Made by a program: the position numbers and the translations under genes. The notes beneath the pieces were generated by a model. The model did no database searches and was not told the DNA's origin. It worked only from the letters and a program-made list of their open reading frames with translations. From 66-474 sp036279975 (GTDB lineage: Bacteria; Pseudomonadota; Gammaproteobacteria; Xanthomonadales; Rhodanobacteraceae): a stretch of DNA of 53,562 bases. Where the stretch lies: contig DASURP010000050.1 in the NCBI GenBank assembly GCA_036279975.1, positions 1 to 53,562 of the forward strand. Direction: 5' to 3'. This document shows, piece by piece, positions 1 through 8,730 of the stretch; positions within the stretch are counted from its first letter, which is position 1, and each line of letters opens with the position of its first letter.

Positions 1-1
1 C

Positions 2-949
2 CTGCTGATCTGCCAGGGCGGGCGCCGCTCGCAGCTGTCGGCGCAGGCGCTGCACGCGCGCGGTTATCGCAACCTGGCCTCGGTCGCCGGTGGCACCGTC
101 GCCTGGGAAACCGCGGCATTGCCGATGCTGCGTCCCGACATCGACGCCGATTTCAGCGAGCGCTACTCGCGCCACCTGCGCCTGCCTGAAGTGGGGCTGC
201 AGGGCCAGCAACGGCTGGCCTCGACGCGGATGCTGCTGATCGGCGCCGGCGGCCTGGGGTCGCCGGCCGCGTTCTACCTCGCCGCGGCCGGCATCGGCAC
301 CCTGCGCATCGCCGACGACGACGTGGTCGACCGCAGCAACCTGCAGCGGCAGATCCTGCACACCGAGGCGCGCATCGGCGTTTCCAAGGTCCAGTCCGCC
401 GCCGCCGCGCTGTCGGCGCTCAATCCCCGCGCCCGTATCGAGCCGGTCGCCGAACGCATCACCAGCGACAACGTCGAGCGCGTGCTCGAAGGCGTGGACG
501 TGGCGATCGATGGTGCCGACAACTTCCCGGTGCGCTACCTGCTCAACGATGCCTGCGTGAAACTGGGCAAGCCGCTGGTGTACGGTGCGGTGCAACGTTT
601 CCAGGGGCAGGTCAGCGTATTCGATGCCGGCAGGCAACGGGGCAGGGCGCCGTGCTACCGCTGCCTGTTTCCGCAACCGCCGGCAGCGGAGGACGCGCCG
701 AACTGTTCGGAAGCCGGGGTGCTGGGCGTGCTGCCGGGCGTGGTCGGCATGCTGCAGGCAACCGAGGCGCTCAAGTTGATCCTGGGCCTCGGCGAGCCGC
801 TGGTCGGGCGCGTGCTGATGTTCGACGCCCTGGCCATGCGTTTCCACGAGGCGCGCCTCGCCCCCGACCCCGCATGCCCGGTGTGCGCGTCCGGCCAACC
901 CTTTCCCGGCTACATCGATTACGCGGCGTTCTGCGCGTCCGCAGCCTGA
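2..949 (+). CDS. moeB: Rhodanese-MoeB/ThiF fusion, 5' end missing
   Basis: The frame is open from base 2, so the start lies upstream of the window; 315 residues are visible. The first ~40 residues read as the end of a rhodanese domain with the active-site loop CQGGRRS. An E1-like adenylyltransferase domain follows: nucleotide-binding loop GAGGLGSP near visible residue 80, then DDDVVDRSNLQRQ, and two CxxC pairs (CYRC, CPVC) expected to bind zinc. This family adenylates the C-terminal Gly-Gly of a small sulfur carrier (MoaD or ThiS); a fused rhodanese would supply persulfide sulfur. The fused arrangement is common in Xanthomonadales. It could serve molybdopterin, thiamine or tRNA thiolation, so the gene name is by family resemblance. 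An internal ATG at 119 would leave out the rhodanese and is not preferred. Confidence 0.85.
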   Translation: MLICQGGRRSQLSAQALHARGYRNLASVAGGTVAWETAALPMLRPDIDADFSERYSRHLRLPEVGLQGQQRLASTRMLLIGAGGLGSPAAFYLAAAGIGTLRIADDDVVDRSNLQRQILHTEARIGVSKVQSAAAALSALNPRARIEPVAERITSDNVERVLEGVDVAIDGADNFPVRYLLNDACVKLGKPLVYGAVQRFQGQVSVFDAGRQRGRAPCYRCLFPQPPAAEDAPNCSEAGVLGVLPGVVGMLQATEALKLILGLGEPLVGRVLMFDALAMRFHEARLAPDPACPVCASGQPFPGYIDYAAFCASAA

Positions 950-975
950 CGCGCGAACCGGTGCGCGGGTAGAAG

Positions 976-1275
976 CTACTTCGCGTGCGCGCTGCGCAAC
1001 GCCTTGAAGGCCGCCCGTTGTGCCGGGCTTGCCTCCTTCTGGTACTTCGCCTTCCATTTGGCGTACGGCATGCCGTAGATGGCCTTGCGCGCCTCCTCCT
1101 GGGTCAGGTCCAGGCCGCGCGCCTCGGCGGCCTCGCGGTACCAATCGGCGAGGCAGTTGCGGCAAAAGCCGGCCAGGTTCATGAGGTCGATGTTCTGCAC
1201 GTCGGAACGGTCATCGTTGAGGTGTTGCAGCAGGCGGCGGAAAACGGCTGCCTGCAATTCGGTGCTTTCGATCAT
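976..1275 (-). CDS. DUF1244 family protein
   Basis: A 99-residue protein starting MIESTELQ. The DUF1244 hallmark CRNCL, followed by WYREAA and a KWKAKYQ stretch, is visible; the cysteine pair suggests metal or redox binding, but I know of no established function. An ATG at 1389 would add 38 residues of low-complexity sequence absent from the family. I chose 1275 because GAAGGAAA lies about 8 bases upstream and the family is ~100 residues long. The gene converges on the moeB-like gene with a 26-base gap and is divergent from folD. Confidence 0.85.
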   Translation of the reverse strand: MIESTELQAAVFRRLLQHLNDDRSDVQNIDLMNLAGFCRNCLADWYREAAEARGLDLTQEEARKAIYGMPYAKWKAKYQKEASPAQRAAFKALRSAHAK

Positions 1276-1472
1276 CGTGCATTTCCTTCGGGTCGCTGGC
1301 GAGTGCCGGGCGGCGCGACCGGGAATCCGCCACCCCGCATTCGAGGAGGCTACGGTATCGCGATTGGCGGGCACTGCTCCGTGACGCAAGTCCGAATGCT
1401 GGCATCCGCCCGCGCGGCGTTGTGTGCCTGCCTGCCCGCCGCGATAATGCCTGTTTTGGGGAGCCGCTGGCC

Positions 1473-2330
1473 ATGACTGCGCGTTTGCTCGATGGACGCA
1501 GGATCGCGGGCGAAGTGCTGGACCGGGTCGCGACCGGGGTCGCCGCGCGCATCGACGCGGGCCGGGCGGCTCCCGGGCTCGCGGTGGTCCTGGTCGGCGC
1601 CGACCCGGCCTCGGCGGTGTACGTGCGCAACAAGCGCAAGGCCTGCAAGCAGGTCGGGTTCAAGTCCTTCGACTTCGACCTTGCGGCCGACACCTCCGAA
1701 ACCGAGTTGTTTGCGCTGGTGGACCGGCTCAACGCCGACCCTGCGGTGCACGGCATCCTCGTGCAGTTGCCGCTGCCGCCGCACATCAACGCCGCCGCGC
1801 TGATCGACCACATCGACCCGCGCAAGGACGTGGACGGCTTCAGCGCGGTCAACCTTGGACACCTGGCGCTGCGGCGTTTCGGGCTGCGCCCATGCACGCC
1901 CAAGGGCGTGATGACGCTGCTGGGCCACACCGACCGCCCGGTACGCGGCCAGCACGCGGTGGTGGTCGGCGTCTCCAACCATGTCGGCCGCCCGCTGGTC
2001 CTGGAATTGCTGATCGCAGGCTGCACCACCACCTGCTGCCACAAGTTCACCCAGGGACTGGATGGATACGTGCGCCGCGGCGACATCGTGGTCGCGGCGG
2101 TAGGCAAGCCCGGCATCGTCAAGGGCGACTGGATCAAGCCCGGCGCGATCGTGATCGACGTCGGCATCAACCGGATGCAGGATGGCCACCTGGTCGGTGA
2201 CGTCGAGTTCGAGCGGGCAGCGGAACGCGCTTCGTGGATCACGCCGGTGCCGGGCGGGGTCGGGCCGATGACCGTGGCGACGCTGATGGAAAACACGCTG
2301 GAGGCGGCCCAGGCCATCGACGGCTCGTAG
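1473..2330 (+). CDS. folD: Methylene-THF dehydrogenase / methenyl-THF cyclohydrolase
   Basis: The 285-residue product is a full-length cytosolic FolD, which oxidises 5,10-methylene-tetrahydrofolate with NADP and hydrolyses the product to 10-formyl-THF for purine and formyl-Met synthesis. Visible landmarks are the catalytic region YVRNKRKACKQVG, the QLPLPPH segment, KDVDGFSAVN, and the C-terminal PGGVGPMTVATLMENT. The ATG at 1473 is preceded by GGGGAG about 9 bases away; an upstream ATG at 1422 only adds non-family residues. The TAG stop (2328-2330) lies inside the left arm of an interspersed palindromic repeat. guaB follows 97 bases later with its own -10 element, so purine-related genes are grouped but probably transcribed separately. 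Confidence 0.96.
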   Translation: MTARLLDGRRIAGEVLDRVATGVAARIDAGRAAPGLAVVLVGADPASAVYVRNKRKACKQVGFKSFDFDLAADTSETELFALVDRLNADPAVHGILVQLPLPPHINAAALIDHIDPRKDVDGFSAVNLGHLALRRFGLRPCTPKGVMTLLGHTDRPVRGQHAVVVGVSNHVGRPLVLELLIAGCTTTCCHKFTQGLDGYVRRGDIVVAAVGKPGIVKGDWIKPGAIVIDVGINRMQDGHLVGDVEFERAAERASWITPVPGGVGPMTVATLMENTLEAAQAIDGS

Positions 2331-2373
2331 GAACGAGCCTGCGCGCGACGGTCGCTTGCAGGCAAGCTCCTAC
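2327..2373. repeat. GTAGGA...TCCTAC palindromic interspersed repeat (copy 1)
   Basis: A 47-bp imperfect palindrome with outer arms GTAGGA and TCCTAC and inner arms GCCTGC and GCAGGC. A second element of the same design lies at 43555-43603. The layout matches the REP-like elements common in Pseudomonas and Xanthomonadales. The left arm overlaps the last bases of folD and supplies its stop codon; the right arm ends 20 bases before the guaB -10 hexamer. Confidence 0.75.
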
Positions 2374-2393
2374 AACAGCCCGCGACAACGGCG

Positions 2394-2399
2394 TATAAT
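2394..2399 (+). promoter_or_regulatory. Probable guaB -10 element
   Basis: A perfect TATAAT 28 bases before the guaB ATG, in an otherwise GC-rich gap. The -35 side (TACAAC at 2371-2376, 17-base spacing) matches the consensus poorly, and it overlaps the end of the palindromic repeat. Initiation here would give a leader of about 20 bases. Confidence 0.5.
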
Positions 2400-2427
2400 C
2401 GCGCATTGCATTGCCGGACTCCAACCA

Positions 2428-3885
2428 ATGCGCATCCTCGCCGAGGCCCTGACCTACGACGACGTTTATCTCGTCCCCGCCCGCTCCTCCGTTGTGCCGC
2501 GCGACGTCGATACCTCGACGTACCTGACGCGCAAGATCCGCCTGAACATCCCGCTGATGTCTTCGGCCATGGACACCGTGACCGAGGCGCGGCTTGCCAT
2601 CACCATGGCGCAATGCGGCGGCATCGGCATCATCCACAAGAACATGACGGTCGAGCACCAGGCCGCGGAGGTGCGGCTGGTCAAGAAGTTCGAGGCCGGG
2701 GTGATCCGCGATCCGATCACGGTGGCACCGCACACCTCGATCGGCGAGGTCATGCACCTCACGCGCTCGCACGACATTTCCGGCGTGCCGGTGGTGGAAG
2801 AGGGCAACAAGCTGGTCGGCATCGTGACCAGCCGTGACCTGCGCTTCGAGAAGAAGCCGGACGATCCGGTCAAGAACATCATGACCCGCAAGGACAAGCT
2901 GGTCACCGTGAGGGAGGGTGCGGCCGAGGACGAGATCATCGGCCTGTTGCACAGGCACCGCATCGAGAAGGTGCTGGTGGTCAACGACGATTTCGAGCTG
3001 CGCGGCCTGATCACCGTCAAGGACATCCAGAAGGCCCACGACAACCCGCATTCCGCCAAGGACTCACACGAACGCCTGCGCGTGGGCGCCGCGGTCGGCG
3101 TGGGTGGCGAAACCGAGCGGCGGGTCGCGGCGCTGGCCGAGGCCGGCGTGGACGTGATCGTGGTCGATACCGCGCACGGCCATTCGCAGGGCGTGATCGA
3201 TCGGGTGGCGTGGATCCGCAAGAACTTCCCCGACCTGCAGATGATTGCCGGCAACATCGTCACCGCCGAGGCGGCGCTGGCCTTGCGCGATGCCGGCGTC
3301 GATGCGGTCAAGGTGGGCGTGGGACCGGGCTCGATCTGCACCACCCGCATCGTGGCCGGGGTGGGCGTGCCGCAGATCACCGCGATCGCGATGGTGGCCG
3401 ATGCGCTGAAGGATTCCGTTCCGCTGATCGCCGATGGCGGCGTGCGTTATTCCGGCGACGTGGCGAAGGCCATCGTCGCGGGCGCATCCTGCGTGATGCT
3501 GGGCTCGATGTTCGCCGGTACCGAAGAGGCGCCGGGCGAGATCGAGCTGTACCAGGGCCGTTCCTACAAGAGCTACCGCGGCATGGGCTCCCTGGGCGCC
3601 ATGCAGAGCGGTTCGTCCGACCGCTATTTCCAGGAGCAGGCCGCGGCCGACAAGCTGGTGCCGGAAGGCATCGAGGGCCGCGTGCCGTACCGCGGCCCGT
3701 TGCGTGCGATCGTGCACCAGCTGGTGGGCGGGCTGCGCGCGTCGATGGGTTACTGCGGCTGCGCCAACATCGAAGAGATGCGCAAGAAGCCGCAATTCGT
3801 GCGCGTCACCGGCGCCGGCACGCGCGAGGCGCACGTGCACGATGTGCAGATCACGAAAGAAGCGCCGAATTACCGGCTCGAGTGA
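2428..3885 (+). CDS. guaB: IMP dehydrogenase
   Basis: A 485-residue cytosolic enzyme that oxidises IMP to XMP with NAD, the committed step to GMP. The N-terminus MRILAEALTYDDV is typical, two CBS domains span roughly residues 90-205, and the catalytic loop GPGSICTT places the nucleophile at Cys304. The GMGSLGAM and YRGMGS motifs of the phosphate and flap region follow. The ATG at 2428 matches the family N-terminus; an upstream in-frame ATG at 2356 would read through the repeat and promoter. guaA lies 149 bases downstream on the same strand, so guaBA are likely co-expressed. Confidence 0.97.
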   Translation: MRILAEALTYDDVYLVPARSSVVPRDVDTSTYLTRKIRLNIPLMSSAMDTVTEARLAITMAQCGGIGIIHKNMTVEHQAAEVRLVKKFEAGVIRDPITVAPHTSIGEVMHLTRSHDISGVPVVEEGNKLVGIVTSRDLRFEKKPDDPVKNIMTRKDKLVTVREGAAEDEIIGLLHRHRIEKVLVVNDDFELRGLITVKDIQKAHDNPHSAKDSHERLRVGAAVGVGGETERRVAALAEAGVDVIVVDTAHGHSQGVIDRVAWIRKNFPDLQMIAGNIVTAEAALALRDAGVDAVKVGVGPGSICTTRIVAGVGVPQITAIAMVADALKDSVPLIADGGVRYSGDVAKAIVAGASCVMLGSMFAGTEEAPGEIELYQGRSYKSYRGMGSLGAMQSGSSDRYFQEQAAADKLVPEGIEGRVPYRGPLRAIVHQLVGGLRASMGYCGCANIEEMRKKPQFVRVTGAGTREAHVHDVQITKEAPNYRLE

Positions 3886-4034
3886 CGTCGAGCCGTGGTT
3901 TGGGGGCAGGTAGTGGGGCGCTCCGCCGACAGTCCTTCAAACGCAGGTGCTCTTTTACGCATGTTGCCGGGAGGCGCGGGCATCCATTTTGGCGCCCCGC
4001 TACCCATCCCCCATCCCCTGTTTCCGACGACGCG

Positions 4035-5582
4035 ATGCACGACCTCCATAGCGACAAGATCCTCATCCTCGATTTCGGATCGCAGTACACGCAACTGATC
4101 GCCCGGCGCATCCGCGAGATCGGCGTGTATTGCGAGGTCTGGGCGTGGGACCACGATCCATCCGCGATCGCGGAGTTCGCGCCGAAAGGCGTGATCCTGT
4201 CGGGCGGGCCGGAGTCGGTGACGGAGCCGGGGTCGCCGCGCGCGCCGCAAGCGGTGTTCGCCTTGCATACTCCGATCCTCGGCATCTGCTACGGCATGCA
4301 GACGATGGCCGCGCAGCACGGTGGCAAGGTCGAGGGCGAGCATGCGCGCGAGTTCGGGCACGCGAGCATCGCCACGGAAACCTGCGCATTGTTCGAGGGT
4401 ACGCCGGCCCGGCAGAGCGTCTGGATGTCGCACGGTGACCGCGTAACCGCGTTGCCACCGGGCTTCGTGCTGGCGGCGTCGACCGGGTCGGTGCCGATCG
4501 CCGCGATCGCGGACGAGTCGCGCCACTGGTACGGCCTGCAGTTCCATCCCGAAGTGACGCACACCGAACACGGCGTGGCGATCCTGCGGCGCTTCGTGAT
4601 CGACATTTGCGGATGCGCGGCGCTGTGGACACCGGCGCGCATCATCGACAATGCGATCGCGGACGTGCGCAGGCAAGTCGGCACGGACAAGGTGTTGCTG
4701 GGACTTTCCGGCGGTGTCGATTCTTCGGTGGTCGCGGCGCTGCTGGAAAGGGCGATCGGCGACCAGCTCACTTGCGTGTTCGTCGATACCGGGCTGCTGC
4801 GCGCCGGAGAAGGCGAGCAGGTGATGGACACCATGGCGCACAACATGGGCGTGCGCGTGATCCGCGTCGATGCCGCGGAACGCTACTTCAAGGCGCTGGC
4901 CGGTGTTGCCGACCCGGAAGCCAAGCGCAAGCTGATCGGCAAGCTGTTCGTCGAGGTGTTCGACGAGCAGGCGCACAAGCTCGTCGGCGTGAAGTGGCTG
5001 GCGCAGGGCACGATCTACCCGGACGTGATCGAATCGGCCGGCGGCAAGACCGGCAAGGCGCACGTGATCAAGTCGCACCACAACGTCGGCGGCTTGCCCG
5101 AAAAAATGAACCTCAAGCTGCTCGAGCCCTTGCGCGAACTGTTCAAGGACGAAGTCCGCCGGATCGGCGTGGAACTCGGCCTGCCACGCGAAATGGTGTA
5201 CCGGCATCCGTTCCCCGGTCCGGGGCTGGGCGTGCGCATCCTTGGCGAAGTGAAGCGCGAGTACGCCGAAATCCTGAAGCAGGCCGACCGAATCTTCATC
5301 GAGGAATTGCGCAAGGCCGGCTTGTACGACAAGGTGAGCCAGGCCTTCGCGGTGTTCCTGCCAGTGAAATCGGTCGGCGTGGTCGGCGACGGCCGCGCCT
5401 ACGAATGGGTGGTGGCGCTGCGCGCGGTCGAGACCATCGACTTCATGACCGCGCATTGGGCGCACCTGCCGTATGAATTCCTCGGCAAGGTCTCTAACCG
5501 CATCATCAATGAGTTGCGTGGGATCTCTCGCGTGGTCTATGACATCTCTGGAAAACCACCCGCGACGATCGAGTGGGAGTGA
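4035..5582 (+). CDS. guaA: GMP synthase (glutamine-hydrolysing)
   Basis: The 515-residue product converts XMP, glutamine and ATP to GMP. A class I glutamine amidotransferase domain comes first, with the nucleophile Cys85 in GICYGMQ and the HPEVTHTEHG triad region. An ATP pyrophosphatase domain follows with the PP-loop SGGVDSS near residue 225, then the C-terminal dimerisation domain. I chose the ATG at 4035 because the next residues give MHDLHSDKILILDFGSQ; the frame is open far upstream, but only as a shadow of guaB. No strong ribosome binding site is seen. The guaB-guaA gap holds a degenerate copy of another dispersed palindrome near 3963-4000. The gene converges on the next one with a 21-base gap. 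Confidence 0.97.
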   Translation: MHDLHSDKILILDFGSQYTQLIARRIREIGVYCEVWAWDHDPSAIAEFAPKGVILSGGPESVTEPGSPRAPQAVFALHTPILGICYGMQTMAAQHGGKVEGEHAREFGHASIATETCALFEGTPARQSVWMSHGDRVTALPPGFVLAASTGSVPIAAIADESRHWYGLQFHPEVTHTEHGVAILRRFVIDICGCAALWTPARIIDNAIADVRRQVGTDKVLLGLSGGVDSSVVAALLERAIGDQLTCVFVDTGLLRAGEGEQVMDTMAHNMGVRVIRVDAAERYFKALAGVADPEAKRKLIGKLFVEVFDEQAHKLVGVKWLAQGTIYPDVIESAGGKTGKAHVIKSHHNVGGLPEKMNLKLLEPLRELFKDEVRRIGVELGLPREMVYRHPFPGPGLGVRILGEVKREYAEILKQADRIFIEELRKAGLYDKVSQAFAVFLPVKSVGVVGDGRAYEWVVALRAVETIDFMTAHWAHLPYEFLGKVSNRIINELRGISRVVYDISGKPPATIEWE

Positions 5583-5603
5583 CGGGGCGTCCCGGCAGGA
5601 GGC

Positions 5604-6245
5604 CTAGGCCGCCCGTCCGGGTTTGCGCACCACCCTGACTTTCCCGCTGTTGCCGCCGCCGCACAATAGCCGGCCCCGGCCATCGGATTCCATTCCTGAC
5701 ACGCCCATGCCTTCGGGCATGTCCAGTTGTTCAAGGACATCGCCCGTTTCGGGATCGATACGCCGCAGGTCGCTTTCGTCGTTTTCCCAGGTGCCGTGCC
5801 AGAGTTCGCCGTCGGCCCAGGTGACGCCGGTGACGAAACGCCTGGTTTCGATCGTGCGCAGCACGGTGCCGGTCGCGGGATCGATCTGGTGGATCTTGCG
5901 GGCGCGATATTCGCCCACCCACAAGGTGCCTTCGGCCCAGGCGAGACCGGAATTGCCGCCCTCGCCGGGCGCCGGAATGGTGGCCAGTACGCGTCCGGTT
6001 TGCGGATCGATCTTCTGGATGCGGTCTTCGGCGATCTGGAACAGGTGGGTGCCGTCGAATGCGGTGCCGGCGTGTGCGGCCACGTCGATCGAGCACAGCC
6101 GCTTGCCATCTTCCGGATCGATCGCGTCCAGCCGGTCGCCCGTCGCGATCCAGATTTGCCCGCCGTCCCAGGTGACGCCGTTCACGCGATCGGTGCCGGC
6201 AAAGGGACCGTACTCGCGAATGATTTCCGCCGGCGATCGTTTCAT
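5604..6245 (-). CDS. Beta-propeller protein, NHL/Vgb-like repeats
   Basis: A 213-residue protein made of about five repeats of ~40 residues, each centred on a pattern like IDPxTGxVLxTI preceded by LWVGEY or LWHGTW-type strands. This is the signature of a small beta-propeller related to streptogramin lyase (Vgb), SMP-30 or glutamine cyclotransferase-like repeats. No signal peptide is visible, so it is probably cytosolic. It lies 33 bases downstream of a transcriptional regulator gene on the same strand and is probably co-transcribed. Catalytic residues cannot be assigned from sequence alone; it may be a binding or sensory protein. Confidence 0.75.
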   Translation of the reverse strand: MKRSPAEIIREYGPFAGTDRVNGVTWDGGQIWIATGDRLDAIDPEDGKRLCSIDVAAHAGTAFDGTHLFQIAEDRIQKIDPQTGRVLATIPAPGEGGNSGLAWAEGTLWVGEYRARKIHQIDPATGTVLRTIETRRFVTGVTWADGELWHGTWENDESDLRRIDPETGDVLEQLDMPEGMGVSGMESDGRGRLLCGGGNSGKVRVVRKPGRAA

Positions 6246-6278
6246 GGGTGGCCTCTCGGATGCGGGAATGGCGCCATC

Positions 6279-7499
6279 CTAGTCTCCCGGCAGCGGGGCA
6301 GGGAGCAACAATGCAGTCGTGAATCCCGGCACCGGCGACACCAGCCAGCGGCGCGTCCGGCCGCGGCCGAACGACTGCACTTTGTTCGATGCGCCCAACG
6401 CATCGAGCGCGCGCTGCACGTTGCGCTGACTGGCGCCCAGCGCCAAGGCCAGGGCCGAACTGGACCACGCTTCGCCGTCGGACAACACGGCCAGCACCGC
6501 CGCATGTTTTTCTTCCACAGGCCTGGCCAGCACCGCGACCCCATGCGATGACCGCGGTACCAGTTCGAAACCTGCCGGCGTCGCGCGAATGTCGGCGATA
6601 CCGCGCACGGCTGCCCGCAGCCGGCCCATTTCCACCCGCAAGCGCGCGCGGTGTGTTTCGTCCGCATAGTGCGTGTGGAAGGCGTCCGCGATCAAGGCAT
6701 TTCTCGGTACGTCGCCTGGCCACGCTTCGGCCAACGCGCGCGCAAGTGCGAACAATACCGGCCGCGAAGCCAGGGAAACGACTGAATCCGCATCCCGTAT
6801 TTCGTAGCGGCAGGCATCGACAAGGAAACCGGGCGATGCCAGCAAGACCTCGACCTGCTCCAGCGTGAGCGATCGTTCCCGGCCGCGCGAGATTTGACGT
6901 GCCGCCGGCGCACCCAGCGCACGGACCTGGCTTCCAACCTCCGCCACGAGGGCAGGGATGCCGGCCTCGCCTGCGGCCGATCGGGCGCGACCGAGCGCCT
7001 CGCGTGCGGCGGCCGCCTTGATGCACCGTATCGCGATGCCGGCGACGCTCAGCTCGTGGATGGCGCGCAGTGCCGGCGGCAGCGATGCCGGGTCGAGCAC
7101 GCCGAGGGCGCGTTCGGCGTCGTCGAGACGGCCGATCAAGAGCAGGCGCCGGATCGCGAGATAACGCGCATGCGCCGCGTTGATCCGGTCGCCGCGCGCC
7201 TCCAGTACCGCGCGCGCAGCATCGAGTCTCTCTTCCCGCCAACCGAGTTCGCGCGACGCCAGCGCGATTTCGGCCTCGGCGACGACACAGCGCGCACGCG
7301 CCACGATTTCCCTGCGCCCGAACGCATGCGCCGCGCGCCGTACCAGCGCTTTGGCACGGTCGAAATCGCCGAGCTGGGCCATCGCGATGCCGCGCAACGC
7401 CAATGCGGGCGGATCGTCGTGCAACGCGACGCGTTTCAATGCACCCAGCGGATCCCCCGCCGCCAACGCACGCGCCGCGGCGGTGATCAGCGAATCCAT
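6279..7499 (-). CDS. Transcriptional regulator with TPR-like region and two winged helices
   Basis: A 406-residue protein. Residues 1-~200 are alanine-rich paired helices resembling TPR repeats. Residues ~235-315 resemble an OmpR/SARP-type winged helix (LASRPVLFALARALAE, then RARLRVEMGRLRAAV and a beta hairpin). Residues ~335-390 form a second, IclR- or MarR-like winged helix (SSSALALALGASQRNVQRAL). The combination suggests a DNA-binding regulator that senses through the helical region; the ligand and targets are unknown. It is divergent from the DUF899 gene across a 146-base gap and lies upstream of the propeller gene. No good ribosome binding site precedes ATG 7499, so the start is uncertain. 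Confidence 0.7.
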   Translation of the reverse strand: MDSLITAAARALAAGDPLGALKRVALHDDPPALALRGIAMAQLGDFDRAKALVRRAAHAFGRREIVARARCVVAEAEIALASRELGWREERLDAARAVLEARGDRINAAHARYLAIRRLLLIGRLDDAERALGVLDPASLPPALRAIHELSVAGIAIRCIKAAAAREALGRARSAAGEAGIPALVAEVGSQVRALGAPAARQISRGRERSLTLEQVEVLLASPGFLVDACRYEIRDADSVVSLASRPVLFALARALAEAWPGDVPRNALIADAFHTHYADETHRARLRVEMGRLRAAVRGIADIRATPAGFELVPRSSHGVAVLARPVEEKHAAVLAVLSDGEAWSSSALALALGASQRNVQRALDALGASNKVQSFGRGRTRRWLVSPVPGFTTALLLPAPLPGD

Positions 7500-7645
7500 T
7501 TTCTATCGCGCCACATTTGTCACTCCCACCGGCCACTACCCGGCGCTTAGCCTATCTCGCACCCGACAAGTGATGCGCAGCGGGCGTGCTTCAGCTTCGA
7601 GGCACATGGTCACGCATCCGAACCGAACGCACGGGAGGTACGACC

Positions 7646-8404
7646 ATGAAAACGCACAAGACTGCAACACGCGACGAATGGCTGAAGGCGCGCCTGGAGC
7701 TGCTCGGCGCAGAAAAGGATTTGACGCACAGGAGCGACGAACTGGCACGGCAACGGCGAGCGTTGCCGTGGGTGCAGGTAGACAAGGAATACCGGTTCGA
7801 CAGCGACGATGGCAAGGCTTCGCTGGCGGATCTGTTCCGCGGCCGTTCGCAGTTGCTCGTCTACCACTTCATGTTCGGGCCGGACTACAGCGCGGGTTGC
7901 CCGTCCTGCTCGATGATCGCGGATGGCTTCAACGGATTCACGGCACACCTGGCCAACCACGACGTGATGTTGTGGGCCATCTCGCGCGCGCCACTGGAAA
8001 AATTGCAGGCGTACAAGCAACGCATGGGCTGGACGTTTCCCTGGGCGTCGTCACAGGGTAGTGACTTCAACGCCGACTATGGTGCCGGCCTGAGCGAGCG
8101 ACAGCAAAGGGAAGGATACGAATACAACTTCCGCAGGAATCCTCCAATGTCGCGCTCGGCGCCGGACGCCCCGAACCAGTTCGCGAAGGCAAGCGGCGTC
8201 GATGGACGGACCTACCTGCGCGAGCTCCCGGGAATGAGCGCGTTCGTGCTGCAAGATGGCGCCGTGTACCACACCTATTCAACCTATGCGCGCGGACTCG
8301 ATGGCTTGTGGGGCGCGTACCAGTGGCTCGACCGTGCACCCCGCGGGCGCAACGAAGAAGGCGGTATCTGGTGGCGCCGGCACGATGAATACGCACGGGA
8401 ATGA
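7646..8404 (+). CDS. DUF899 thioredoxin-like family protein
   Basis: A 252-residue cytosolic protein of the DUF899 family, which is predicted to adopt a thioredoxin fold. Visible features are the N-terminal helix rich in LxxRxELL residues, the central YHFMFGPDY followed by the CxxC-like GCPSCS, and the C-terminal WLDRAPRGRNE and WWRRHDEY. The start at 7646 follows a good GGGAGGT site 6 bases upstream, whereas an ATG at 7586 has none. Its last 20 bases overlap the start of a small membrane-protein gene. A redox role is inferred only from the fold and the cysteine pair. Confidence 0.88.
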   Translation: MKTHKTATRDEWLKARLELLGAEKDLTHRSDELARQRRALPWVQVDKEYRFDSDDGKASLADLFRGRSQLLVYHFMFGPDYSAGCPSCSMIADGFNGFTAHLANHDVMLWAISRAPLEKLQAYKQRMGWTFPWASSQGSDFNADYGAGLSERQQREGYEYNFRRNPPMSRSAPDAPNQFAKASGVDGRTYLRELPGMSAFVLQDGAVYHTYSTYARGLDGLWGAYQWLDRAPRGRNEEGGIWWRRHDEYARE

Positions 8405-8696
8405 AAACCGCGATTGGACGGAGGCGGGTGGCTGGCTGCACCTCGCGGCCACACCGACCTTCGCGGCAATGGCATTGGTCACGACCGTCACGGACGCGGG
8501 TCCGGCACGCATGCTCTGCCAGGCGATGGGCGTCGGATCGTTGTCGCTGGATGGCATGACCCTCATGTACCTGTTGATGGCCATCTTCCACGCAGGGCCG
8601 TGGTGGAAATGGATGGCGCTGCGGACCCGCAGCCGCGCACGTGCGAACAGGGGTTGCGCACCCAATCTCGCGGCGGGTGAATCGCGATGGCGATAG
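8385..8696 (+). CDS. Small two-helix membrane protein
   Basis: A 103-residue ORF starting MNTHGNENRDW inside the end of the DUF899 gene (20-base overlap, different frame). Two hydrophobic helices are apparent: residues ~18-37 (LHLAATPTFAAMALV) and ~55-72 (MTLMYLLMAIFHAGPWW), followed by an arginine-rich tail suggesting a cytosolic C-terminus. The overlap implies translational coupling with the DUF899 gene. I do not recognise a named family. tadA begins 34 bases downstream. Confidence 0.65.
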   Translation: MNTHGNENRDWTEAGGWLHLAATPTFAAMALVTTVTDAGPARMLCQAMGVGSLSLDGMTLMYLLMAIFHAGPWWKWMALRTRSRARANRGCAPNLAAGESRWR

Positions 8697-8730
8697 AATT
8701 TGCGGCTCACTCCCTTGCAGCCCGCAACGC

